From positions 1-34,373 of the forward strand of contig JANQNV010000014.1 in the NCBI GenBank assembly GCA_028279425.1: a stretch of 34,373 bases of DNA, read 5' to 3'. This document shows positions 1 through 7,936 of this stretch, piece after piece; the first letter of the stretch is position 1; the number at the start of each line of letters is the position of its first letter. The DNA is from Longimicrobiales bacterium (GTDB lineage: Bacteria; Gemmatimonadota; Gemmatimonadetes; Longimicrobiales; Gaopeijiaceae). The notes beneath the pieces are model-generated. The model made no database searches. It was not told where the DNA came from and saw nothing but the letters and a program-made list of their open reading frames with translations. Both the position numbers and the translations under genes were made by a program.

Positions 1-778
1 CACCCGCCGCCGACGCCGGAGGGTCGGCTTCGGCGTCGCGATCGCTCGTCTCCCGGGGCGGCCGGGCCGCAGCCACGGCGTCGGAGAGGAGCCGCGCGCG
101 GGACTCGGCGTCGTCGACCGCAGCGTCGATGCGCGCGCGCGTCACACCGGGGCGCCGCGCCGAGACGACGATCCTCGTCAGCTGGAAGTCGGCGTCGGGG
201 TGGGCGGTGGTGCCCCAGTCGGCGATGCCGGTCGCCACCTCGGCCCACCCCTCACCGTCCACACTCCACACCGCCGGGTACCGGCCCGAGAGGTAGGCGG
301 AGGCCTCCATCAGTCCGCTGGCGTCGTATCCCAACAGGCCGACACCACCGGAGGGCAGGCCCGGCTGGCCCGAGAGCGACACGATCATACCCTCGCCCGG
401 GGCGAGCGTGGCCTGCATCGGTGCCGGGTCGACGCCGAGCGCTGCGAGCGCCCGCGCGCCGACGGCGATGATCGGCCCGTCCGTCGGCGCGGCGCCGCTG
501 TCCACCACGAGGCCCAGGTCGGTCTCCGTGGTCTCGAAGCCGAGCCGAGCCGCGACGTTGGCGGCGGCCGCGGTCTCGGCCCCGTCGGCATCGGGTGCCA
601 CGACCAACCGTGCCCGGATGCGATCGGGGAGCGAGTCCCCGTTCAAATCGGCCAGCCAGACGCCGTGGTCGAGGAGTCTCGCGAGGTCGAGGGGGGCTGC
701 CTGTGCCTCCACCCGATGCGTCGTGAGCGCAAGAAGTACGAGGCAGGTGACGGCGCTGCGGAGTGTGAAGAGGCCCAT
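1..778 (-). CDS. Secreted protein of unknown function, C-terminus cut by window edge
   Basis: An open frame runs from an ATG at 776-778 leftwards to the window edge with no stop, giving about 259 N-terminal residues. It starts with a plausible signal peptide (MGLFTLRSAVTCLVLLALTT, then HRVEAQA with likely cleavage after an Ala-Gln-Ala). The mature part opens with LDLARLLDHGVWLADLNGDS followed by LPDRIRARLVV, an FG-GAP or calcium-loop-like DLNGDSLPD segment. It continues with alternating Ala/Gly-rich strands and a GARALAALG stretch. The last visible part is Arg/Asp/Glu-rich and may be a linker. I do not recognise the family. No strong Shine-Dalgarno is visible. The frame is supported by the signal peptide and by high third-position GC, while the opposite strand here reads as Arg/His-rich shadow sequence. 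It diverges from the DUF885 gene, so promoters for both should lie in 779-919. Confidence 0.75.
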   Translation of the reverse strand, partial: MGLFTLRSAVTCLVLLALTTHRVEAQAAPLDLARLLDHGVWLADLNGDSLPDRIRARLVVAPDADGAETAAAANVAARLGFETTETDLGLVVDSGAAPTDGPIIAVGARALAALGVDPAPMQATLAPGEGMIVSLSGQPGLPSGGVGLLGYDASGLMEASAYLSGRYPAVWSVDGEGWAEVATGIADWGTTAHPDADFQLTRIVVSARRPGVTRARIDAAVDDAESRARLLSDAVAAARPPRETSDRDAEADPPASAAG

Positions 779-919
779 TCGTTTCGATCGTGCGGCGGGG
801 TAGAGGGGCAGAGTACAGTGGCGCCTGTGAGGTTGCCGTGCCACCGACCTCCTCGCGGGTTGCCCGCCTGCCCGGCGGACGGGAGTTTTCAACGACGTCG
901 CCCCCTACCCGTGTCCGTC

Positions 920-2581
920 ATGCGCGTTGTCCTCCTGTCGGTCTCCATCCTGCTCGGATCGAGCTTCATTACCCCATCGGTCGCGGCTGGGCAGTCGTCG
1001 TACGACGCACTGGTCGAGCTCTTCCGTGAATGGCGCGCCTTCGAGCGCCCGCGCTTCATCGACGGCGTACCGGACTATTCCGCCGAGAGCATGGCGCGGC
1101 AGCACCAGGAGCTCCGCGGCTGGAAGGAGCGTCTCTGGGCGATCGACATCGAGGACTGGCCGGTTGAACGGCAGATCGACTGGCACCTGGTCCGCGCCGA
1201 GATGAACGGGCTCGATTTCGACCACACCTGGCGCCGGCCGTGGGCGCGCGACCCCGCCTTCTACGTCATGATGTACCCGGCCGAGAGCGATGTGCCGGCG
1301 CACGAGGGCGCCGTGATTCACGGCTGGATCGACACCTGGACCTATCCGCTCCTCCTCTCGCCGGAAGGCGTCGCGGAACTGACGAGGCGATTCCGTTCGA
1401 TCCCCACCGTACTCGACCAGGCGCGCGTCAACCTCGCCGACAGCGATGCCCGCGATCTGTGGGAGGCAGGGATCCGATCATTTCGCGGACAGGCCGCCGA
1501 CCTGCGCAGGTATGCGGAGCGGGTCGCCGGTACGTCGGTGGACCTCGACGCGGCGATCGAGGACGCGGCCGCGGCGAGCGACGACTTCGCGGCGTGGATC
1601 GAATCGACGCTCGACGACAAGTCGGGCCCGAGCGGGCTCGGGCGCGAGGCGTACACGTGGTACATGCAGAACGTGCACCTCGTGCCGTATTCGTGGGAGG
1701 AGCAAGTCACCTTGATGCGCCGGGAACTCGCGCGGTCGCACAGCTCCCTCCGCCTGGAGGAGAACCGCAATCGAGCTCTGCCCGAACTCGAGCGGATCGC
1801 CACACCCGAAGAGTACGACCGGAGGCTCAACGAGTCCGTCGACCGCTACATGCGGTTTCTCGAAGACGAAGAGGTGGAGACGGTCGAGGAGTGGATGGAT
1901 GCGGCTCTGCGGGCCGTGAACGGATCCTTCACTCCGGCCGAACCGGGCGAGATCCGCAACTTCTTCAGCGAGGTCATCTACCGCGATCCCGATGCGTTCC
2001 GTCCGCACATGCATCACTGGATCGAGCTGGCGCGGATGCGCGAGGCCCCGCACCGCAGCCCCATCCGACGTGTTCCATCGCTCTACAACATCTTCGACGC
2101 GCGATCCGAGGGGCTCGCGACCGGTGTCGAGGAGATGTTCATGCACCTGGGGCTGCTCGAAGACAATTCTCCCCGGGCGCGCGAACTCGTCTGGATCATG
2201 CTCGCACAGCGGGCCGCCCGGGCGCTGTCGGGCCTCATGCTCCACGGCAACGAATTCGAGATGGAGGAGGCCGTCGAGCACGCCGGACGCTGGACGCCCC
2301 GTGGATGGCTTCCGGACGGGAGCCTCGTGCGAGGGGAACAACACCTGTACCTGCGGCAACCGGGGTACGGCACCAGCTACGTGAGCGGAAAGATCCAGAT
2401 CGAAGAGCTTCTCGCCGAGGTGGCACTCGACCGGGGCGACGACTTCACGGTCCGCGGATTCTTCGACGACTTCTACGCGGCGGGCGTGATTCCCACCGTG
2501 CTCGTGCGCTGGGAGCTGACGGGCGAGAAGGACCCGATTCTCGACGTCGAGGGTGTGCAGGAGGTACCGACCCGTTGGTGA
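920..2581 (+). CDS. Exported DUF885-family protein, probable degenerate metallopeptidase
   Basis: 553 residues from the ATG at 920; a GTG at 911 is an alternative and neither has a good Shine-Dalgarno. Residues 1-25 form a signal peptide ending near AAGQ. The rest matches the DUF885 layout of long helices, and the C-terminal part QPGYGTSYVSGKIQIEELL then FFDDFYAAGVIPTVLVRWEL is diagnostic. DUF885 proteins normally carry an HExxxH-type motif followed by EGWA. Here the second half survives as SEGLATGVEEMFMHLG (Glu near residue 397), but the first is replaced by MREAPHRSP. Zinc ligands therefore seem lost and peptidase activity is doubtful; it may bind peptides or be an inactive paralogue. The stop overlaps the GTG of the next gene, implying translational coupling. 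Role inferred from family only. Confidence 0.82.
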   Translation: MRVVLLSVSILLGSSFITPSVAAGQSSYDALVELFREWRAFERPRFIDGVPDYSAESMARQHQELRGWKERLWAIDIEDWPVERQIDWHLVRAEMNGLDFDHTWRRPWARDPAFYVMMYPAESDVPAHEGAVIHGWIDTWTYPLLLSPEGVAELTRRFRSIPTVLDQARVNLADSDARDLWEAGIRSFRGQAADLRRYAERVAGTSVDLDAAIEDAAAASDDFAAWIESTLDDKSGPSGLGREAYTWYMQNVHLVPYSWEEQVTLMRRELARSHSSLRLEENRNRALPELERIATPEEYDRRLNESVDRYMRFLEDEEVETVEEWMDAALRAVNGSFTPAEPGEIRNFFSEVIYRDPDAFRPHMHHWIELARMREAPHRSPIRRVPSLYNIFDARSEGLATGVEEMFMHLGLLEDNSPRARELVWIMLAQRAARALSGLMLHGNEFEMEEAVEHAGRWTPRGWLPDGSLVRGEQHLYLRQPGYGTSYVSGKIQIEELLAEVALDRGDDFTVRGFFDDFYAAGVIPTVLVRWELTGEKDPILDVEGVQEVPTRW

Positions 2582-3000
2582 GCGAAGCCCCCGTGGTGCT
2601 CTTCGACGGCGTGTGCAACCTCTGCAACGCGGCCGTGCAATGGCTCATCGAGCGCGATGAACCGGGGCGGCTGCGCTTCGCGTCGCTCCAGTCGCAGGCG
2701 GCCGGACGGGTGCTGCGCGGGGCCGGAGTGGACGACCCGTCGTCGCTCCCGGACAGTATCGTATTCGTCGACGAACGCGGGGTGCACGTCCAGTCGACCG
2801 CCGCCCTTCGCATCGGGGCCCGGTTGGGCTTCCCCTACACGCTGGGGCGCGTCGGGCTGCTCGTGCCGCGCCCCCTTCGCGACGCCGTCTACGCCTTCAT
2901 CGCGCGCCGGCGATACCGTTGGTTCGGCCAGCGTGACACCTGCATGCGCCCCACCCCGGAACTCGCCGCCCGCTTCCTCGACGCCGATGAGCCGCTCTAG
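2578..3000 (+). CDS. DCC-family thiol-disulfide oxidoreductase (DUF393)
   Basis: 140 residues from a GTG at 2578 that shares bases with the TGA of the preceding gene (GTGA). The N-terminus VVLFDGVCNLCNAAVQWL is the hallmark of the DCC/DUF393 family: a thioredoxin-like fold with the redox pair Cys13-x-x-Cys16 after a conserved Phe-Asp-Gly. Further family features are RFASLQSQ near residue 40, a SIVFVDE strand, and the C-terminal FIARRRYRWFGQRDTCM segment with another Cys. Length is normal and the protein is complete. No signal peptide, so cytoplasmic. Coupling to the exported DUF885 protein is unexplained; it may be simple co-transcription. Family assignment is firm, substrate unknown. Confidence 0.93.
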   Translation: MSEAPVVLFDGVCNLCNAAVQWLIERDEPGRLRFASLQSQAAGRVLRGAGVDDPSSLPDSIVFVDERGVHVQSTAALRIGARLGFPYTLGRVGLLVPRPLRDAVYAFIARRRYRWFGQRDTCMRPTPELAARFLDADEPL

Positions 3001-3164
3001 GAGACCCGTGGTTCCCGCTCGTCGAACGCCTGCCAGGTGCCGATTCTGGCGATACGTCTCCCCTCGTCCAGCGGTACAGGGCGCATCCGACGCCGGCTAT
3101 CGCCGACGTCTGCACCGCCCGCCGCCAGAGACAGCGCGAGGGAGACCAGCAGGCTGGTGTGCAT
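2997..3164 (-). CDS. Possible 55-residue secreted or membrane small protein
   Basis: A short frame starts at the ATG 3162-3164 and stops at 2997-2999, overlapping the end of the convergent DCC gene by 4 bases. It begins with a hydrophobic stretch (MHTSLLVSLALSLAAGG) and ends with a polar tail containing RRIARIGTWQAFDEREPRVS. It lies 14 bases downstream of the FHA-transglycosylase stop on the same strand, so it could be the last gene of that transcript. Most codons end in G or C, as in neighbouring genes. Against it: short length, no convincing Shine-Dalgarno and few basic residues before the hydrophobic stretch. No family recognised; could be chance. Confidence 0.35.
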   Translation of the reverse strand: MHTSLLVSLALSLAAGGADVGDSRRRMRPVPLDEGRRIARIGTWQAFDEREPRVS

Positions 3165-3178
3165 CGGGTCCGTGACGG

Positions 3179-4594
3179 TCAGTCGGAGGTGGCGCCGAAG
3201 GGGGGCTCGAAGTCGAAGCCGAACAGCCGCGGGTTGGCACCGATGACCGCCGCGGCGGTGATGCGATACACGTAATCGTACGTCTCGGTCGGGATGTCGT
3301 CGCGGTGCTGTCGCATGAGCGCCCAGAAGTTGCGTTCGCTGGGAGACTCGGGCATGCCGCGAATCAGCCGCAGCAGGCGGGGTTCGCCCAGGTTGTAGGC
3401 GGCCATGACGAGCAGCCCCGACGCCTGGGCGTCGGTCTCGTAGATGTCCGACAGATAGCGGGCCGCTGCCGCCGTCGCCTTTTCGACGTCGTGGCGCTCG
3501 TCGCCGGGGTCGACGCGCCGCTCACCTTGGAGGGGCCCCAGCGTGAGACCGTAGGCTTCGGCCGTGCTGGGAATCATCTGCCACATGCCCTTGGGAACAC
3601 CATATCGGGTGGAGGGGCCGATGGCCTCGGCGTCGAGCTTGCTCTCCTGGAGGGCCAGGTAGAAGAACTCCCGCGGAAGGTTGTGGTCGAGCAAGATCCC
3701 GCCGACGGTGGGGCCGAGGTCGCCGGCGGCTGCCCGGGCCAACCCCAGCTCGAGGTCGGCTTCTTTCCACCCCTCGACGTACTCGAGCACCTCGTCCACG
3801 AACTCGCGGGGCACGGTCGCCTCCGATTCCCCGAGCCGGTGAATCGTCCGATAGATGAGTTGCACCTCGTCGGGGGTGCGGTCGCTGTAGATCCCGAGCG
3901 TGGTCAGCAGGTCCTGGTATTGGGCTTCCAGCCGCTCCTGACGTTCTCGCACGGCCGGGTCGGGCCCGGCAGCGGCCTCGAGTCGACGCACCTCGAGTTC
4001 GAGTTCCTTGATCGTGTGAAAGATCGCGCCCGCGGCTACGCGCTGCGCCTGAATCCGTCGCGACTGGACCACGGCGAAGGCGGCCGCCGCGAGGGCCACC
4101 ACGGCCAGGACACCGATGGCCACGCGGAGGCCGCGTGTGCGCTGCATCCACCGCTGAGCCTGCTGCTTCTCCCGCTCGTGGAGGGCGGCCCGGAGCACCC
4201 GGGTGCGCTCCGACATGTCCTTGGGGGCGTTCCGCCCGATGTATCGATCGACGAGAACGGGCGCAGGCACCACGCTCGTGTGCTCGGGGGCGGGCGCCAG
4301 AGCCGGTACGGTCAGTCGCACCTCGACACCGCCGGGGTGGCCGAGCCGGATCGAGGTTTCGTGCGACAGGGCGGAGCGGCGAATTCGCTCTCCCTCGATG
4401 AAGGTCCCGTTCCGACTCCCCACGTCGACCACGACCCACCCTTCGTCTTCGCGCCGCAACTCGAGGTGGTCGCCACTCACGAATTCGTCGTCGACCGTCA
4501 CATCGTTGGCGTCGGTACGACCGAGTCGCACGGTGTCCGTGAACACGCGTGGCTCGTCGTCGTCCGGAAGCTGGATGTGGACGTCGTCGGCCAT
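3179..4594 (-). CDS. FHA domain - transmembrane - lytic transglycosylase (SLT) protein
   Basis: 471 residues from the ATG at 4592-4594, preceded by a strong Shine-Dalgarno (AGGGGGA); a longer frame upstream lacks one. Residues about 18-97 form an FHA phosphothreonine-binding domain with LGRTDAND (24-31), VSGDHLEL (39-46) and VDVGSRNGTFIEGE (57-69). A Pro/Ala linker leads to one membrane helix at about 156-177. After a Glu-rich coiled region, residues about 300-455 are a soluble lytic transglycosylase domain: LALQESKLD with the presumed catalytic Glu317, GMWQMIPSTAEAYGL, and MAAYNLGE. The topology implies a cytoplasmic phosphosignal sensor joined to an enzyme cleaving peptidoglycan between MurNAc and GlcNAc outside the membrane. 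No Ser/Thr kinase is encoded here. It is divergent from the PadR gene, with an inverted repeat between them. Confidence 0.9.
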   Translation of the reverse strand: MADDVHIQLPDDDEPRVFTDTVRLGRTDANDVTVDDEFVSGDHLELRREDEGWVVVDVGSRNGTFIEGERIRRSALSHETSIRLGHPGGVEVRLTVPALAPAPEHTSVVPAPVLVDRYIGRNAPKDMSERTRVLRAALHEREKQQAQRWMQRTRGLRVAIGVLAVVALAAAAFAVVQSRRIQAQRVAAGAIFHTIKELELEVRRLEAAAGPDPAVRERQERLEAQYQDLLTTLGIYSDRTPDEVQLIYRTIHRLGESEATVPREFVDEVLEYVEGWKEADLELGLARAAAGDLGPTVGGILLDHNLPREFFYLALQESKLDAEAIGPSTRYGVPKGMWQMIPSTAEAYGLTLGPLQGERRVDPGDERHDVEKATAAAARYLSDIYETDAQASGLLVMAAYNLGEPRLLRLIRGMPESPSERNFWALMRQHRDDIPTETYDYVYRITAAAVIGANPRLFGFDFEPPFGATSD

Positions 4595-4710
4595 GAGTTC
4601 CCCCTGTTTCGCCGGTCCGGGTCGTGGGCGCCCGCAACCGAAATCGACGGTAGGGAGGGCCCACCGGGGGCGCAAGCGTTTTCATCCGGGCACTTGTGCC
4701 GTACATATCT

Positions 4711-4731
4711 TGTTGTACATAGTACGCAACA
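4711..4731. promoter_or_regulatory. Inverted repeat in divergent FHA-SLT/PadR promoter region
   Basis: The 175-base gap between the two divergent genes contains an AT-richer island. Within it TGTTGTAC and GTACGCAACA form an imperfect inverted repeat around ATA, with one bulged base. A TACATA direct repeat also occurs at 4702-4707 and 4716-4721. PadR proteins usually bind ATGT/ACAT-type dyads near their own promoter, so this is a candidate operator for the PadR encoded 39 bases downstream. Function is inferred from position and symmetry only. Confidence 0.4.
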
Positions 4732-4769
4732 CATAGGTGTGAGGATCGGCTTCAAACGGCGGGTGGCTC

Positions 4770-5126
4770 ATGGGACTCGAGAGGGAATGGATGCGGGGTG
4801 CGGCCCCGCTCGCGGTGCTCACGCTTCTTGAACGGCACCCGATGTACGGCTACGAGCTGGTGGAGGCCCTGGAGCGGGATTCCGGGGGGCTCCTGGAACT
4901 CGGCCAGTCGACCGTTTACCCGCTCCTCTACAACCTCGAGGCGAAGGGGCATCTCACCTCGTTCACCCAGAAGGCGCCGACGGGCCGGCGACGGAAGTAC
5001 TACGAGGTGACCCCGGCCGGGGCGCGGTGGCTCGAGTCTCAGCGGGCCCAGTGGGACACGCTCGTGGAGGCACTCGGGCGGCTTGGCGTGTCATCGCACG
5101 ACGTGGGCGACGAGGTGACGCCGTGA
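4770..5126 (+). CDS. PadR-family transcriptional regulator
   Basis: 118 residues. The winged-helix domain spans about residues 10-85, with the family signatures HPMYGYELVEALE, STVYPLLYNLEAKG and RRRKYYEVTPAG, followed by a short helical dimerisation tail. This is the short PadR-s1 type usually paired with ADOP permeases. The start at 4770 gives MGLEREWMRGAAPL; an internal ATG at 4791 sits behind GAGGGA and is a reasonable alternative. Its TGA overlaps the GTG of the permease gene (GTGA), so the two are translationally coupled. It probably represses its own operon, perhaps through the inverted repeat at 4711-4731. Family firm; ligand unknown. Confidence 0.93.
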   Translation: MGLEREWMRGAAPLAVLTLLERHPMYGYELVEALERDSGGLLELGQSTVYPLLYNLEAKGHLTSFTQKAPTGRRRKYYEVTPAGARWLESQRAQWDTLVEALGRLGVSSHDVGDEVTP

Positions 5127-7855
5127 GGGCGGGGCTGCCCGAGGCGCTCGAGCGCGTGGTGGCCACGGTGGTGGCGCAGGCCGGCCTCCCGCTGCCGGCT
5201 CGTGAAGAGGTCGGGCGCGAACTGCGCGCCCACTTCGAAGACGGTTTGGCCGCCGGGCGCACCGTCGACGAGTTGCTCGCGAGCTTCGGTGACCCGGCCG
5301 AGGCGGCTCGGCGGATTCGTGATGCGCGCGCCAGAGGGCACTCGGCTCGGCGCCGGCGCCTGGGCGAGGCGGTCAGGACGGCGGCTGGCGAGGTGACGAG
5401 GGAGCTGCGCCGCGCCGTCCGCGCGCTGATTCGGGAGCCCGGGTTCTCGCTCGTGGTCGTCCTGACGTTGGCGCTCGGCGTCGGCGCCAACACCGCGGTG
5501 TTCACCGTGCTCGACGCGGTGATGCTGGAGCCGCTGCCGTATGCGGAGCCTGATCGGCTGGTGCGCGTCTACGACGTCTGGCACGAAGAGCCCGACGTGC
5601 TGCACGACTATCTTCGTGGTCCGGGGGTGCTCGCGTATGCGGGTTGGGATCAGGTGTTCGACACCCTCGGAGCCTTCTACACGTATCGCGAGATCGGCGC
5701 AGATCTGACGAGCGCCGAGGTTCCCGAGCGCATCGTCGTGTCTCGGGTGGGGCCCGGTTTCTTCGAAACGCTGGGCGTGCGGCCCGCCTTGGGGCGGGGC
5801 TTCACGCTCCAGGAGTCCGTGAGAGTGGGGACCGAAGAGACGACCTCGCCGATACCGGCAGTCGCGGTGTTGTCGTACCGGCTCTGGGGCCAGCTGTTTG
5901 CGGGTGACCCGGGGCGGCTCGGAAGCACCATCGAACTCGACGGAGTGGCCCACGAGGTCGTGGGGGTGATGCCGCGCGGCTTCGAGAATCCCATCGGAAG
6001 TCAGCCCGACGTGTGGCTTCCCCAGGATCTCACGCCGGGAGGGCGCAACAGCTGGGGCAACTTCTACCTCACCGGCGTCGCTCGACTGCGCGACGGCTTG
6101 ACCCTCGACGCGGCCCAGCAGCGGGCCGACGTCTTGGCCGAACGCCTCGCCCAAGAGGTGCCCGACAACGCGGGGTGGGGCGTGCGGCTTCGGCCTCTGC
6201 ACGCCGACATCGTAGGGGCCCGTTCGGCGCGGGTGATGTGGGTGCTCGCGGCCGCGGTTGGTCTCATCCTGCTCTCGGCGTGTGTCAACGTGGCCAATCT
6301 GGTCTTCGCGCGCTCGCTCAGTCGGGATCGCGACGTGGCGCTGCGGGGCGCCCTCGGGTCCGGCAGGGGGCGGCTGATGCTGCACATGCTCTCCGAGAGT
6401 GTGGTGTTGGCGACCCTCGGTTCGCTCGCCGGGCTCGTCCTGGGCACCCTCGGGATCCGATTCCTGTTGGGGCTCGCGCCCGATGCGTTACCCCTCGTGT
6501 CGGCGCCGGAGTTCTCGCTCCGTGTATTCGTGGCCGGGATGGCGAGCGCCGTCTTCGCACTGCTCGTGTTCGGCCTCGCCCCGGCGATCCGGCTGTCGCG
6601 GACGGCGCCGTCCGATGTGCTTCGGGCGGGAGGACGCTCGGGAACCGAGAGCCGCGCCCTGCGGAGGGTGCGCGGAACGCTGGTGGTAGGCCAAGTTGCG
6701 GTCGCCGTCGTCCTCGTGGCGGGGGCCGGCCTCCTGCTCCGCTCGTTCGCCGCGTTGCAGGCGGTGGAGTTGGGTGTCGACGATCGCGACGTACTGACCT
6801 TCGAGGTGCACCTTCCCGAGACTCGCTACATCGACGGCCCCGCGCGGCACGCGCTGCACGTGCAACTGCATGATCGCGTGGCGGCGCTGCCCGGTGTGGA
6901 GTCGGTCGGCGCCACGTCGTGGCTGCCCGTGAACGGCCGCTACAACACCTGGGGCGTCGCCTGGGTGGGGGCTGGGTGGAGCGGTGTGTTCGACGGCGAA
7001 GACGAGACCTGGATTCTGAGCGACATCCGCGTCGTGGCCGGGGACTACTTCGAGGCGCTGGACCTCGAACTGGTGCGCGGCGAGCCGTTCACCCGCCCCG
7101 ATCCGGACGGAGCGAGGGTCGTCTGGGTCAATGAGGAGGTGGCGGGCAGCGCCGAACTCGGTGGGGCCGATATTCTGGGCGAGATGGTCCAGGTGGGTGG
7201 GGAGGCGCGCCGGGTCGTGGGCATCTACGCCAACGCCGCCCACGATCCCCGCGGCACCCGCTCGCCCCAGACCTTCATCCCGCATGCACACTTCAGCGAC
7301 GATCGGAATTGGCCGCTGACGCAGGTGGTCGAAGCGCGCCCGGGCGCCGACCTCGGCCAGCTGCGCGAGCGGATTCGAAGTGAGCTCGCGGGTCTGGATG
7401 CCCAGTTGGTGCTCTATCGCTCGCGCCCGCTGGAGACGCTCCTCGCGGCCTCGCGGGCCGAGGATCGGTTTTCGGCGCTTCTCATGTCGCTGTTCGCCGT
7501 CCTCGCCCTGGTGATCGCGGGGGTCGGGGCCTACGGGGTGCTGGCCGGCAGCGTCGCGCGTCGGCGGCGCGAGATCGGAATCCGGATGGCGCTCGGAGCG
7601 GCGCCGCCTCTGGTTCGCCGGATGGTGATGCTGGCGGCGGTCCGCCTCACCGTGGTGGGGGTGGCGCTCGGGCTGGTGGCAACGTGGATGGCCAGCCGGT
7701 GGCTGGAGGCCTTGCTGTTCGGCGTGGCCGCGGTCGATCCCGTCGTGTACGTCGTTGGAGCGAGCCTTCTGCTCGCCCTGGGCGCCCTTGCGGGGTGGTT
7801 GCCCGCCCGGCGCGCGACCCGGGTCGATCCGGCCGCCTCGCTGTTGGCCGAGTAG
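5123..7855 (+). CDS. ADOP-type duplicated ABC permease (MacB/FtsX fold), copy 1
   Basis: 910 residues from the GTG at 5123, which overlaps the PadR stop. Residues 1-80 are a soluble helical prefix (REEVGRELRAHFEDGLAAG, LLASFGDPAEAARR), similar to the HAAS-type domain of PadR-linked membrane proteins. Then come TM1 at about 108-130 (LALGVGANTAVFTVLDAV), a large MacB-type extracytoplasmic domain, three helices of the first FtsX domain from about 371 (SACVNVANLVFARS), a second extracytoplasmic domain, and a final FtsX domain at about 786-905 ending in GWLPARRATRVDPAASLLAE. Each half is a MacB-like permease, so one chain holds eight helices. No ATPase gene is adjacent, as is typical of this 'orphan' family. 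The substrate is unknown; export or envelope-stress roles are guesses. Confidence 0.92.
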   Translation: MRAGLPEALERVVATVVAQAGLPLPAREEVGRELRAHFEDGLAAGRTVDELLASFGDPAEAARRIRDARARGHSARRRRLGEAVRTAAGEVTRELRRAVRALIREPGFSLVVVLTLALGVGANTAVFTVLDAVMLEPLPYAEPDRLVRVYDVWHEEPDVLHDYLRGPGVLAYAGWDQVFDTLGAFYTYREIGADLTSAEVPERIVVSRVGPGFFETLGVRPALGRGFTLQESVRVGTEETTSPIPAVAVLSYRLWGQLFAGDPGRLGSTIELDGVAHEVVGVMPRGFENPIGSQPDVWLPQDLTPGGRNSWGNFYLTGVARLRDGLTLDAAQQRADVLAERLAQEVPDNAGWGVRLRPLHADIVGARSARVMWVLAAAVGLILLSACVNVANLVFARSLSRDRDVALRGALGSGRGRLMLHMLSESVVLATLGSLAGLVLGTLGIRFLLGLAPDALPLVSAPEFSLRVFVAGMASAVFALLVFGLAPAIRLSRTAPSDVLRAGGRSGTESRALRRVRGTLVVGQVAVAVVLVAGAGLLLRSFAALQAVELGVDDRDVLTFEVHLPETRYIDGPARHALHVQLHDRVAALPGVESVGATSWLPVNGRYNTWGVAWVGAGWSGVFDGEDETWILSDIRVVAGDYFEALDLELVRGEPFTRPDPDGARVVWVNEEVAGSAELGGADILGEMVQVGGEARRVVGIYANAAHDPRGTRSPQTFIPHAHFSDDRNWPLTQVVEARPGADLGQLRERIRSELAGLDAQLVLYRSRPLETLLAASRAEDRFSALLMSLFAVLALVIAGVGAYGVLAGSVARRRREIGIRMALGAAPPLVRRMVMLAAVRLTVVGVALGLVATWMASRWLEALLFGVAAVDPVVYVVGASLLLALGALAGWLPARRATRVDPAASLLAE

Positions 7856-7936
7856 GGGAGCTCGGCATCGGTTGCATCCATCGGCGCCCTTGGGTAGCCC
7901 TTCGGGGTCTCGAACCGACGCCACGGAGTGAATCTG

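Noticed and set aside
200..919. Upstream extension of the DUF885 reading frame by 240 codons
   Set aside because: The extension is Arg/His-rich and lies antisense to a better frame with a signal peptide (1-778). The signal peptide of the DUF885 protein starts at 920.
5039..6385. Long antisense frame under permease copy 1
   Set aside because: Arg/His/Pro-rich translation without any domain; typical shadow frame of GC-rich coding DNA.
5123..7855. Complete MacAB-type efflux system
   Set aside because: No ATPase or membrane-fusion protein gene is found near any of the four permeases; the duplicated single-chain form fits the orphan ADOP type.
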